DNA of 64,000 nucleotides from Ilyomonas sp965214235 (GTDB lineage Bacteria > Bacteroidota > Bacteroidia > Chitinophagales > Chitinophagaceae). A program made the position numbers and the translations under genes. The stretch is taken from positions 744,001 through 808,000 of the forward strand of contig CBDCBH010000002.1 in assembly GCA_965214235.1 (NCBI GenBank). The letters are read 5' to 3'. Below the pieces are notes generated by a model that did no database searches, was not told where the DNA came from, and was given only the letters and a program-made list of their open reading frames with translations. This document shows, piece after piece, positions 1 to 9,090 of the stretch (positions are counted from its first letter, which is position 1; each line of letters opens with the position of its first letter).

Positions 1-918
1 CCACATCAATGCTTCGCATAAAGCTTTCAGTGTAAGACCACGGCTTATTGCTTGGCGAAAGGACAAGGCCTTATCAAAATAAGCAATGGCTTTTTTCATA
101 GCATCGGCTGCGGAAGGCATTAATATTGTTTCTGCATCAACGCCTGCCAATGCCTGCCCGTAATAATTATATACCTGTTGCTGCCACTTATTAAATTGAA
201 CTTTATAATTGGAAGAATTTTTTTCAAAGAAATATGGATCAAGATGCAACACGCCAAGTTGATGATATATTTTTCCTGCAAACCTACTGTTGTTTTCTGT
301 TAAGCAAATATTGGCAATGTTTTCTCCGTATTGCACACATTTATCAAGCAGGCGTTTATCCGGGACTTCAACAAGAGCATATATACCTATATTCAAATAA
401 AATGCAGCTGTTTCGTTGCGCATAAACTCCCATTCATCTTTCATCTTTGCTGTTTCCGGAATAGCATTAATTGCACCAATAGCAATATTCATTAATACAG
501 TTGCATTCTTCCATAAACTTCTGTTTTTATTAACTGCCTTTTCTGCAGAAATGCATAGGCAACTAATATAAACCGGAGATAATAATTGCGAAACTGTCTG
601 AGTTTTTGCAAGTGTTAAGGCAGTAGCTTCATCTATAGATCCTTCTTTATATTGTTCATAAATATGTTCTAATGGTCCATACCCATATGGATATCCGTTA
701 CCACTTGCAAATTCCTTATACCCTGTTTCAAGAAATGATAAAAAGTTTTCCGCGTCTGCTGTTGTTGCAGGAAAGTTTTCTTTTATATAAGGATAAATTT
801 GTTGCCAGAATGCCGGTGAAAACAAAACCGGATATTGCAAAACGAGTGATGTTGAATACTTTTTCTGTTCAGGTTTTTGCAACAGAGAAACAAAAAGATC
901 AATTGCAAATTGATTCAT
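1..918 (-). CDS. hypothetical protein, N-terminal part (runs off left edge)
   Basis: An uninterrupted reading frame of 306 codons starts at the ATG at 918 and is still open at base 1, so only the N-terminal part is visible. The protein is mostly helical, rich in Gln, Ala and Tyr, with no signal peptide or membrane segment. Its last visible stretch (KKAIAYFDKALSFRQAI) resembles a TPR helix pair, so a TPR-type scaffold is possible; that is inference. The start lies 3 bases after the stop of the gene at 922-1671, which implies co-transcription and perhaps joint function. I do not recognise the family. Confidence 0.7.
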   Translation of the reverse strand, partial: MNQFAIDLFVSLLQKPEQKKYSTSLVLQYPVLFSPAFWQQIYPYIKENFPATTADAENFLSFLETGYKEFASGNGYPYGYGPLEHIYEQYKEGSIDEATALTLAKTQTVSQLLSPVYISCLCISAEKAVNKNRSLWKNATVLMNIAIGAINAIPETAKMKDEWEFMRNETAAFYLNIGIYALVEVPDKRLLDKCVQYGENIANICLTENNSRFAGKIYHQLGVLHLDPYFFEKNSSNYKVQFNKWQQQVYNYYGQALAGVDAETILMPSAADAMKKAIAYFDKALSFRQAISRGLTLKALCEALMW

Positions 919-921
919 AAA

Positions 922-1671
922 TTAAATATCAATTTCAGCAATGTTTATAAGCAAATTTTCACCAAGCATTTTTGTAACGTTACCTCTTGCTATTGCAAAA
1001 ACATCTGAATTAAAAGTTGCATTTTTTGAAATGTACTGAACAGTGGTTTTAGATTTTTCTGCTTTAAAAAAAAGAACAGAAGTAATGTTGTTGAAAGAAT
1101 TAATAACGAAGGTGCCAAGCTTCATGGCTACTACAGTATTTTCTTCTGTAGCCAGCGCAATTTGAAAATAACTTTGGGAAGCTTCCATAGTATTTTTTTC
1201 AAAAGCTTTTATCTTTTTATCTTCATCACTTAAACCCTTTATAGCATCAAGTGTTTTTTTTATTATTGCAATGTAAGTGCTTCCAAAAACACTCGTAAGA
1301 ATGTCTATAATTACATTTTGTATTTCAAATAAGTCGGAATTCGATTCATAAGTTTGCAAATCTTTGCCTTCTATAATCCAACCAGTTTTTGACAAAATTT
1401 CTAAAAATTTATTGTACCATAACAAGGTATCATTATTAACGGCTTTATTAGCTGCCATTTGCGCTAATAGTACCGTGTTTAACACATCACTTCTATTTTG
1501 CGCAGAAACCTGAGATGCAAAAGAAAGTATGCTTTTTTCAGAAAAAAAAGATTGATCTGCTCCTTCTTTTATTGGTAAAGACGGAGCTTCTACACCTAAT
1601 GTTTTTCTGATTTTTCTATAAGGCTCACCTGGCTGAATTGCTAATCCGGCAATATATTCATTTATTTTCAT
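922..1671 (-). CDS. hypothetical protein, 249 aa
   Basis: Unrecognised soluble protein. The frame extends to 1713, but the better start is the ATG at 1671 (MKINEYIAGL), because the 14 extra residues are hydrophobic and unlike the rest. The N-terminal 50 residues are Pro/Gly-rich; the remainder alternates Ala/Gln-rich helices and short strands. No catalytic motif, signal peptide or cysteine cluster is visible. It is the upstream member of a two-gene unit with the frame that leaves the window at base 1 (3-base gap). Its neighbours on the other side are decayed mobile DNA, so it probably belongs to the accessory region. Confidence 0.65.
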   Translation of the reverse strand: MKINEYIAGLAIQPGEPYRKIRKTLGVEAPSLPIKEGADQSFFSEKSILSFASQVSAQNRSDVLNTVLLAQMAANKAVNNDTLLWYNKFLEILSKTGWIIEGKDLQTYESNSDLFEIQNVIIDILTSVFGSTYIAIIKKTLDAIKGLSDEDKKIKAFEKNTMEASQSYFQIALATEENTVVAMKLGTFVINSFNNITSVLFFKAEKSKTTVQYISKNATFNSDVFAIARGNVTKMLGENLLINIAEIDI

Positions 1672-1744
1672 TGAGTTTTTAATTGTAAATATAATAAAAC
1701 AATTCAATGACAATAACCACCTTTCAATGATATTTACTGATAAA

Positions 1745-2433
1745 CTAGGTTATGAAAACCTTTGTTCCATATTTGAAAACTTCTATTAAATCTTCTTCGG
1801 TATTCTTTACTTTTCTTAAATTTTGGTCATTTCTGTCAGCAAATTTCACTTTCCATAGCGCTAACCATTCTTGTAGTAAAATATTGGCAGTTTCTCTATC
1901 AGGAACTAATACTTGAAGATGAGGGTTGTAAGTTCTGGCTTTTGGATTAAAGTTGCATTGCAGAGTTTTTATCCTACGAATTTAATTGCGTTGCCTCTCT
2001 GGCTTCTTTTACTATTTCTTCTTACAATAATTTTGAAAGCTTGTAGTGTATTTTTTAACCTTAATTTTAAAAGTCTTGTGTCAACGGACTGTGCGGTAAG
2101 TGTAAGAAAATAGGGGTCTTTCCATTTTTTTATTTCAAGCAAATATTTGTTGACGAGTTGCGCTTTACGAATACCGCAACAATAAGTGCAGAAACGATTT
2201 TTACAATGTGGTGCATACATTCTGCCATTGGAAGTAAAAATTTTATTTTGGCAATGATAGGTATTCCAATAAGCATTCGCTCAATCCCTCGCTCCTTTTT
2301 CTTTTGCAACATCAATTAGTTTCAACATTAATGTTTGTGTTATCAACTTACAGCGTGCGCGGTGCTTGACCGCTTTTTCGTTTGTTATTTCGCTGCCGTT
2401 ACCGTGTAATAGCATCATTGGATTGTTCTGCAT
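1745..2433 (-). pseudogene. replication-initiator-like protein, broken
   Basis: Starting from the ATG at 2433 the minus strand encodes a protein that reads through one in-frame TGA (2281-2283) and then needs a +1 base near 1974 to stay in register, ending at the TAG at 1745-1747. The conceptual product has a Cys-rich segment (HCKNRFCTYCCGIRKAQL), then KKWKDPYFLTLTAQSV, and after the frameshift CNFNPKARTYNPHLQVLVPD, where an HLH-like motif is normally found. This order of a zinc-type Cys cluster followed by FLTLT and NPHLH resembles Rep-like proteins of Bacteroidota plasmids and integrative elements. Two independent lesions make it a pseudogene. The family assignment rests on motif memory only. 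Confidence 0.6.
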
Positions 2434-2531
2434 CTATTATTGTTTGTCTTGACGTCCTCCCGAAAAACCGGACGATGGTAAAGTAGAGAAAACGGGTAAG
2501 ATTCATAACTTTAAAACGTGAATAGTTACCC

Positions 2532-2798
2532 ATGAAAAAGACAAAGTTTACGGAGGCGCAGATCGTGTTTGCGCTGCGCCAGGCAGATAGCGGTGTAAGG
2601 GTTGATGAAGTGTGCCGGAAGATGGGCATCAGCGAAGCGACCTACTACAACTGGAAGAAGAAGTTCGGTGGCTTGGGTGTAACAGAGCTGCGAAGGTTAC
2701 GTCAGTTGGAAGATGAGAACAACCGCTTGAAGCAAATCGTAGCTGACCTGACGTTAGACAAGCAAATGTTACAGGAAGTCTTAAAAAAAAATGTCTGA
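2532..2798 (+). CDS. IS3-family transposase OrfA
   Basis: An 88-residue DNA-binding subunit. It opens with KKTKFTEAQIVFALRQ and holds a helix-turn-helix (VDEVCRKMGISEATYYNWKK, residues about 25-44), followed by a leucine-zipper-like helix (LRQLEDENNRLKQIVADL). These are the standard parts of IS3 OrfA. The frame ends at TGA 2796-2798 just after a run of nine A, where a -1 shift would fuse it to OrfB to give the full OrfAB transposase. It is intact. Confidence 0.93.
   Translation: MKKTKFTEAQIVFALRQADSGVRVDEVCRKMGISEATYYNWKKKFGGLGVTELRRLRQLEDENNRLKQIVADLTLDKQMLQEVLKKNV
2783..2791 (+). promoter_or_regulatory. programmed -1 frameshift slippery site
   Basis: Nine consecutive A residues lie where the OrfA frame (codons TTA AAA AAA AAT) and the OrfB frame (AAA AAA AAA TGT) overlap. 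The OrfB frame is open from here to 3640 and adds residues KCLKLRQLKQL before its first ATG at 2882. This is the A-run arrangement used for OrfAB production in IS3 elements. Confidence 0.75.
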
Positions 2799-2881
2799 AA
2801 CTGCGGCAGCTAAAGCAGCTGGCAGAAAAACTGATCGATGATTTCCGGGTATCAACCAAAAGGGCCTGTGCGGTAGTTTGT

Positions 2882-3640
2882 ATGCACCGGTCAGGCTGGT
2901 ACTACAAAGCTCATCGAAGAGAAGACAGACCGGTAAGACAAAGAATCAAAGAGATAGCTGCAGCCAGGGTAAGATATGGCATGTGGCGCATCTATACGCT
3001 GCTCAGAAGGGAAGGCTTTAAGGACAATCATAAACGTGTACAACGCATTTATAAAGAGGAAGGATTGAATCTGAGAAGTAAGCGTCCAAAAAGAAAAAGA
3101 AGCGCTGCTCACCGATTAGAACGTCCAGAACTTTCTACTTTACATCAGTGCTGGAGCATGGATTTTGTTTCCGACCAGTTGTTTGATGGCAGGAAATTCA
3201 GGGCGTTAACTGTAGTGGATAATTTGAGTCGCTACTGTCATGCAATCAGTGTCGGCCAGTTGATCAAAGGTATTGATGTGGTAGCGGTGATGAACCGTTT
3301 AAAGGAGGAAGGAGGACAGGTGCCTCAAAGGATACAGGTGGATAATGGCAGCGAGTTTATATCCAAAGAATTTGATAAGTGGGCATATGATAACGGTGTA
3401 ACTTTGGACTATTCAAGGCCGGGCAAACCAACCGACAATCCGTTCATCGAATCATTCAATGGATCGTTCCGGGATGAGTGTCTGAACATCAACTGGTTCT
3501 TATCACTGGAAGATGCGTATGAAAAGATCAATGCCTGGGTAGAGGAGTATAACAACTTCAGACCGCACAGTTCTTTACATGGCTTGACACCGGCGCAGAT
3601 TGTGGAACAGCAATTGACAGAAAAAGAGAAGAAAACGTAA
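2882..3640 (+). CDS. IS3-family transposase OrfB (DDE integrase)
   Basis: Catalytic half of the transposase, 252 residues from the first ATG; in the fused OrfAB it would be read from the A-run at 2783. It has an N-terminal HTH_21-type segment (RVRYGMWRIYTLLRREGF) and an rve integrase core. The catalytic DDE triad is visible as WSMDFVSD, IQVDNGSEF and DNPFIESFNGSFRDE. It ends with FRPHSSLHGLTPAQ, as usual for the family. No internal stop is present, so the transposase appears functional. Confidence 0.93.
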   Translation: MHRSGWYYKAHRREDRPVRQRIKEIAAARVRYGMWRIYTLLRREGFKDNHKRVQRIYKEEGLNLRSKRPKRKRSAAHRLERPELSTLHQCWSMDFVSDQLFDGRKFRALTVVDNLSRYCHAISVGQLIKGIDVVAVMNRLKEEGGQVPQRIQVDNGSEFISKEFDKWAYDNGVTLDYSRPGKPTDNPFIESFNGSFRDECLNINWFLSLEDAYEKINAWVEEYNNFRPHSSLHGLTPAQIVEQQLTEKEKKT

Positions 3641-3659
3641 GCCCTGCCGGGGGCTTCTA

Positions 3660-3731
3660 CTCATTGATATTTGTTTTTTACAGCGATAGAATATGTATCG
3701 GCTGAGGAAAGAAAAAACATATATCAATGAG
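3660..3731. repeat. 20-bp inverted repeat inside the IS, 3' of orfB
   Basis: CTCATTGATATTTGTTTTTT (3660-3679) pairs with 3712-3731 with one mismatch, separated by 32 bases. It sits between the orfB stop and the right terminal repeat. It could end transcription or shield the transposase from outside transcription; the sequence shows the structure, not its role. Confidence 0.7.
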
Positions 3732-3799
3732 CAGATTTGAGATGTCCAAGAAAACCCGAATTTCTATTTTACACTTGCCCTAATTAAGGGAGGACGTCA

Positions 3800-3898
3800 G
3801 CAACAATCTGTGTCTCTGTAAATCTTGTGTTTTTCATCTTTTGCAGTTTAAAATTATACTTCTTTCTCTAATCCTAAACCGTCACTTTTTTAAGGACA
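3800..3898 (-). mobile_element. remnant of a second IS3-type element
   Basis: On the minus strand, an ATG at 3837 begins MKNTRFTETQIV, nearly the N terminus of the intact OrfA nearby (MKKTKFTEAQIV), and is cut off after 12 codons exactly at the border of the intact IS. Upstream lies an AT-rich leader ending in TGTCCTTAAAAAAGTGACGG (from 3898), a plausible IS3 terminal repeat because it begins with TG. Only this 99-bp end survives. The rest of the copy is not found on the far side of the intact IS. Confidence 0.7.
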
Positions 3899-3965
3899 CT
3901 TACAAGAATCTCTCTAACCATTTTTCAAAATTTTTAGTTTTATAAAATCGGCATAAAAGCAATGA

Positions 3966-6900
3966 TTACACATCCGAAATATTCAATAGATAAATATTTC
4001 TTTTCCCAGTTTTTGTTTCTTCCTTATCAATCCAGCGGACATTGTTCTTGGTTTTTACAATAATTGGTGGGCTATGCAGTAAATTTTTTGCACTCGAAAA
4101 TGCATCGTCTTTATTATAGCCTTTTGCAATTCTAAGCCATGTAAACAATGCCTGAAATGATCCATCGGTATGAACATCTTCATCAATATAACCACTTGAT
4201 AAAATATTTGATACAGAACCATGAGATAGGATGCCGGTTTTCCAAACTGCATCAGAAGAAGCTTGAAATTGTGAGGGTATCATATAGCCACTACCATTAG
4301 TATAAATAAAAAAGTTTTGAAGGTTCTTACCTGCATCATCCTGAGGTATGTCGGCTTCTTTGAACTCAAAAAAATCCTTAACCATATTGTAAGACACTAC
4401 CTGTAGCCAAGTGTTATCTATCATTGGAAATCCGTCATTGGTTTTATTTATAATACTGGAAACTAATTCAACCAGTTTTTCCAGTTGTTCCAAAATAGGT
4501 AACTTATATATGTTATATCCATCCCCCCAAAAAGTGTGCACATAGCCCTTATTTTCAGCTAACTCGTCTGAAATATTATTTTTCCTGACACCTCTTCCAT
4601 CTTCCCAATCCCTGTTACCAAACTCAATTCCAATCCCATTTTTGTTAAATACCGTAGCATGATATTCAATTTCGCAGACATCATTAAATTGATGAATTGC
4701 AGGGATGTCCGGCCCGTTAGCTACTGAATTTTTTTCCATTACAACCGCGAAATGAGCCGTCGCATCGTTATATTTGATACAGGCTTTTGGGGTATCCTCA
4801 TTCCATTTTATACATTTTGGAGTTTCAAAAGCATTGCCTGTAGAATAGCCGGATGTTTCGTGTAAAACAATAAATTTAATGTCAGAAGCGTCTCTTAGTT
4901 TTTTAGAAAGGTTGTTATGAGGGATAGCTTGATTTTTATAATTACGGAAATTTGCGATTCCCGAAGCAAACTCTTGTGTATTGATTACTATACTATCCTC
5001 TGCGACAGGAACAAACTGATTTACTTGTGTCGCACTTTTTAATGTTTTGGCATTTTCCTCAAAAGATTCGGAGGGATTTTTTGCTTGTTTAGAAAATGTT
5101 ATGGTTACACCGTCTTGAGGTAAATTGACATCAGTATCAACAACAAAAAATGCATTTACATATTCCTGATTAAGGCCGTCAACTTCACCGATCCATTTTC
5201 CACCATATCTTGACAGGCCAAAGTCTGTAGTATATTTCACCCATTGTTCATGCGTGGGATAGCGATTGTTATCTTGTTTGTAGTAAACTCTTGTATTGTC
5301 AAATTCGCTTGCATTTCCAATAGGATTTGGAATTTGTCCGACCAACCCGTTATAAGCCATAGTACGTGCAGTCAATGACAGATCTTTCCAACTACGGTTT
5401 TGTAAATCTATGAATGATTGGAGCTGACCTTTTGGCACCGGATCTAAATCTTGCGGCTCATGGCCCTTATAATATCCACCTGTTTTGACAAATTCATTTT
5501 TAATTATATTTCTTTTTGCTGCACTCCAGCTATTTAAAACAGGCTGTAAAGTCGTGGAATATTGCCTTATAAATTGATTAAAGGTAGGATACTGATTATG
5601 CCTGGTGAAAGCAAATTTATTTATTAATGCCCAAATAACAGCACGATTATCTGCATTGTCTATGCCACTCGCCTCGCCTGTAATTAATTTAGCTGTCCAT
5701 ATCAAATCATCTTCCGTAAAGCTGTAAGTAAATGTGTTTGCACCACGTGTGAAGCTTAAAATTGCGAATGGCCCGGAAGGGATTGTTTCCAGGCTTTCAC
5801 CATTTTTTTGGTATTCCACAGTTGAACTGACTTCGTCCCTTGTATCTTCAGTATAAGAATTAGCTATACTCTTATATAAAACTGGGACAGTTGAAATTGA
5901 TTCGGATAGGTTACCCCCACTTGATTCATCAAAAATGAGCCTAAATATTTCAACAAAAAATCTAATCTTTATAGCATTGGATCTTGACTGGTCAAATTCA
6001 CCAGCAACCGGGCATGTATTAAAAGCCCATTCTATAAGGGATATAGGATTGCCGTTTACTAAATATTTGCTTTCCTTTCTATGTTTATTTGCTGACTTTA
6101 TAAATGCAATAAAACTGGATTCCCGCATATTCCAATGCATATAAATAAGTCCAACATCTGTTACTCCGCCATATTCAGAAATTTTTTTTGACTGATCTTC
6201 ATGGTATCTCAGCAATGCATCCATTACTAACAGACTGTAAATGTAAAAATGTGTTAACGGATTTACCGTGTAGAGACCTAGGTCTTTGACTTGGACGTTA
6301 AGGTTCGAATTAATATCATTAACAAGATTTCTGCTGAGATACTTTGTTTTAACCAACTCTTCGATTTTATTATTGAATGCTAACTCATGATCTTTAGCGT
6401 TTGTATCAGTAATATTTGCAATGTTATCACTGCCTGCTACAGCAGTAAAATGAATAAGAACATCCATGCCCATTTCGTAATAATAAGTATTTGATCTAAA
6501 GATGGCAATAGCGTTTTCCGGGGATGATGCATTTATACCAGAAGATCCAATTGCCTTGACGGACGCTTGTTTATCAGACCCCTCTTTTTTCCAGAAGGCC
6601 ATTAATACTTCGGGTTTACTGATAGCTCCATGCATGTTATACGCATTATAGCAAACCTTTATCATTTCTTCTGTTACACCAATTAAAGGATTATTGGGCA
6701 AACCGGGATGTTTTAAACATGTAGCTGAAGATATTCTCTGATAGATTGTATTAATTTGATTTTTTGCAGCTCCTTTTCTAAGAGTGGATAAATTCGCAAT
6801 GGAGGCATCTGCATCTTCACCATAAAAATCTTCGTCAAAATTATTTTCGCTTATGATTGATGGATAAACCGATGGAGACAATTCCTTATCACCGGTAATA

Positions 6901-9023
6901 TTAAATAACTTCTGTGCATTCTTAACGTTGTAATAATTGGGTCGTAACTTCTTCCATTCCCATTTTAGAATAGGTGTTGTTATCTTTTTTTTTCCGCCGA
7001 GAGTGAAAAGATAAATTTCATTTTTACAGGCGAAATCAACAATCCCATACCATGCCTTTACGATATGGCCATATTGGCGGCGGATTAAAATATCACCTCT
7101 TCTTATATCAAAGTTGTTTGATGCGTCTTGCAAAGGCAACAATGATTCGAAGTATTCGGATAAATTATCACCATTTAGTTCAGGGAATTCATTTTGCGAA
7201 ATTTTAAACAATGATTCAATGGGAGGATTGACGAAATTCATGTCTTTCATAATTTTCTTATTTTTGATTCCCTCGGAAGAACATTGTTCATTAAAAGAAA
7301 ATGAATTATCAAACAATTTTTCAATCTTTAAATTACCAACGCCATACCTTTTTTTTTCATTTTCATCATTCATATCTACCCATTCGCATGCGCTAAATAA
7401 TTTTTCTTTGACCTCTGATATTGACAACGGTCTTCCGGATGCTTCATAAAGTAATGCTATAGCACCTGTAACAACCGGTGCGGCCATACTAGTACCTGAC
7501 ATAGTAACTAATCCATTAGACGAACGAAACTCAAAAGCTGATGCGGATTTTGCAGCCTTAATTCCAACCCCTGGTGCTGTCAGATCGGGTTTTTGCCGTC
7601 CATCCCATGTTGGTCCTGCGCTGCTGAACGAACCAATTTTTATTTGGTCATTATGATCATTGATTGCTCCAACAGCGATGCTATGAAAACCATTACATAT
7701 AGATCCTGTAGTTGTTGCACTGGTAGACTGTTCTATAGAGAAGCGACTTTGATTAGCGCTGCTGCCATTATTACGTTCGATCCATGTATGATATTTGATA
7801 GTTTTAGAGCTGTTCGTTTTCAGTATAATTTTCCATTTTCCATGAGAAGCTGTTTCATCAAGAATAACTTCAACTTGGTTTAGGTTTGTACTCGGCTCCT
7901 TCGTGCGGTGATAGTATCTTCCAACTTCAACGTTCCAATTTTCAAAAATTTTGATTTTTCCTACTCCTTGCTGTGATAAAACACAATCACCGGTAGGCGT
8001 GAGTAAGCTAATTTCAATCTCATCTAATGGCTCATACCAAATTTCTATTTCGTTTGAAGCCTTATCATGTTCTGAAATAAGCCAGGCAATACTTACCTCA
8101 TCATCTTTTGTAATAAAACCATTGCTATGTGTTCTGCTGCTGAAATAATTGCCACAGCTTTGGACAACTGCTCTGCAGTCTTTGGATTTTAGCAACTGAT
8201 CTATGGCCTGTTCAATTAAGGAAAGGCCAGCATGAGCATCACCATGTCCGCCCATACTCATATTGATTACCATAGGCGTTTCTCCGGCGGTTTTATCCAA
8301 AAAGTGAATGGCATCAAAAACTCTTGCAGAAGTTCCCAGCCCCATCAGATCTTTGGAGTTATCCGCAGAAAGATGAACACCTATAAGATCAGCCTCTGGC
8401 GCCACGCCTGACTCTCCTACAGTTCCGTTTCCTGCTGCTATGTCAAGCACGTGGGTTCCGTGCATTCCCTGTTGAAAAATATCTTGACTTCCAGGATGAT
8501 AATTCAATTCATGGAAAGGTGTGTCGGAAGACAATGCGGAATTAATTTCATACCTTTTATGTATTGCGCCGAAGCCATATACATTGTTGCCATCGTAAGG
8601 AGCACTCTGGTCCCATATGGCAAGAAACCTTGTAGTTCCATCGGGATTGATGAAGTTAACATGTGTGAAGTCTAATCCCCAGTCTGCAATACCTACGGCT
8701 ATTCCTTTTCCTGTAAATGGAACATCAGGAGGCCGGCGAACACTATTTTTGTTATAATGAGCATCTTGATCTTCAATAAAATTTTCTCTTATAGGAGGAT
8801 CCAGCCGCAAAGTTTTTGAAGCTTTCATGCTCCATACAGCCGCATCGTTTCTTATTGTTTCAATGTCACCGCGCCGGATTTTACAGCTTAATATATCACC
8901 AATTTGTGCAACTATTTCTATTGGACCCGAAGGAAATTGTCCAAGCTCCGATAATTTTATTAAAACCTCTATCTGCTCGTCAGGCTCACCGATAGCTAAC
9001 AATTCCCATAATAATGCATCCAT
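3966..9023 (-). CDS. multidomain lytic protein: S8 protease, lysozyme-like segments, amidase (1685 aa)
   Basis: Residues about 100-570 form a subtilisin-type (S8) domain with Asp114 (IADWGLD), His188 (GMHGTHV), oxyanion Asn292 and Ser512 (SGTSMAAP). Residues about 780-860 resemble a lysozyme/transglycosylase segment with Glu814 (AFWKKEGS). Residues about 1100-1180 resemble a cell-wall-hydrolase fold with Glu1117 (DLIWTAKLITGEAS). Residues about 1380-1470 match an Amidase_2 domain (FIVLHET, AHFAV, EYHATVFNKNGIGIEF) with likely zinc ligands His1388, His1424 and His1455. There is no signal peptide, so it is cytosolic or exported by a non-Sec route. It is last in a four-gene unit reading leftward from 10957. 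The protease and amidase calls are firm; the two glycan-hydrolase segments are inferred from short motifs. Combining four lytic activities in one chain suggests a toxin, effector or lytic enzyme. Confidence 0.85.
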   Translation of the reverse strand: MDALLWELLAIGEPDEQIEVLIKLSELGQFPSGPIEIVAQIGDILSCKIRRGDIETIRNDAAVWSMKASKTLRLDPPIRENFIEDQDAHYNKNSVRRPPDVPFTGKGIAVGIADWGLDFTHVNFINPDGTTRFLAIWDQSAPYDGNNVYGFGAIHKRYEINSALSSDTPFHELNYHPGSQDIFQQGMHGTHVLDIAAGNGTVGESGVAPEADLIGVHLSADNSKDLMGLGTSARVFDAIHFLDKTAGETPMVINMSMGGHGDAHAGLSLIEQAIDQLLKSKDCRAVVQSCGNYFSSRTHSNGFITKDDEVSIAWLISEHDKASNEIEIWYEPLDEIEISLLTPTGDCVLSQQGVGKIKIFENWNVEVGRYYHRTKEPSTNLNQVEVILDETASHGKWKIILKTNSSKTIKYHTWIERNNGSSANQSRFSIEQSTSATTTGSICNGFHSIAVGAINDHNDQIKIGSFSSAGPTWDGRQKPDLTAPGVGIKAAKSASAFEFRSSNGLVTMSGTSMAAPVVTGAIALLYEASGRPLSISEVKEKLFSACEWVDMNDENEKKRYGVGNLKIEKLFDNSFSFNEQCSSEGIKNKKIMKDMNFVNPPIESLFKISQNEFPELNGDNLSEYFESLLPLQDASNNFDIRRGDILIRRQYGHIVKAWYGIVDFACKNEIYLFTLGGKKKITTPILKWEWKKLRPNYYNVKNAQKLFNITGDKELSPSVYPSIISENNFDEDFYGEDADASIANLSTLRKGAAKNQINTIYQRISSATCLKHPGLPNNPLIGVTEEMIKVCYNAYNMHGAISKPEVLMAFWKKEGSDKQASVKAIGSSGINASSPENAIAIFRSNTYYYEMGMDVLIHFTAVAGSDNIANITDTNAKDHELAFNNKIEELVKTKYLSRNLVNDINSNLNVQVKDLGLYTVNPLTHFYIYSLLVMDALLRYHEDQSKKISEYGGVTDVGLIYMHWNMRESSFIAFIKSANKHRKESKYLVNGNPISLIEWAFNTCPVAGEFDQSRSNAIKIRFFVEIFRLIFDESSGGNLSESISTVPVLYKSIANSYTEDTRDEVSSTVEYQKNGESLETIPSGPFAILSFTRGANTFTYSFTEDDLIWTAKLITGEASGIDNADNRAVIWALINKFAFTRHNQYPTFNQFIRQYSTTLQPVLNSWSAAKRNIIKNEFVKTGGYYKGHEPQDLDPVPKGQLQSFIDLQNRSWKDLSLTARTMAYNGLVGQIPNPIGNASEFDNTRVYYKQDNNRYPTHEQWVKYTTDFGLSRYGGKWIGEVDGLNQEYVNAFFVVDTDVNLPQDGVTITFSKQAKNPSESFEENAKTLKSATQVNQFVPVAEDSIVINTQEFASGIANFRNYKNQAIPHNNLSKKLRDASDIKFIVLHETSGYSTGNAFETPKCIKWNEDTPKACIKYNDATAHFAVVMEKNSVANGPDIPAIHQFNDVCEIEYHATVFNKNGIGIEFGNRDWEDGRGVRKNNISDELAENKGYVHTFWGDGYNIYKLPILEQLEKLVELVSSIINKTNDGFPMIDNTWLQVVSYNMVKDFFEFKEADIPQDDAGKNLQNFFIYTNGSGYMIPSQFQASSDAVWKTGILSHGSVSNILSSGYIDEDVHTDGSFQALFTWLRIAKGYNKDDAFSSAKNLLHSPPIIVKTKNNVRWIDKEETKTGKRNIYLLNISDV

Positions 9024-9090
9024 TACTTCATTATTTAACTACCACGAAAGGAAAGTCATATAAAGTAAATCTTTTAAAACAATGCTATAT

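Larger units (their letters stand above)
2450..3799 (+). mobile_element. IS3-family insertion sequence (IS407-like), 1350 bp
   Basis: The element is bounded by perfect 12-bp terminal inverted repeats TGACGTCCTCCC (2450-2461) and its complement (3788-3799). Weaker similarity continues inward for about 40 bases. It contains orfA and orfB in the -1 arrangement typical of IS3 elements, and the length is normal for the family. The flanking bases (GTCT on the left, GCAA on the right) do not form a target duplication, so one flank has probably been lost or rearranged since insertion. Its right end abuts the remnant of a second IS3-type element. Confidence 0.92.

Noticed and set aside
234..920. Two plus-strand frames (234-425, 672-920)
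   Set aside because: They are shadows of the longer minus-strand frame that is open from 918 to base 1 and shows protein-like composition.
2130..2629. Minus-strand frames at 2130-2315 and 2399-2629
   Set aside because: They are out of frame with the Rep-like pseudogene or run antisense through the IS end; no protein-like features.
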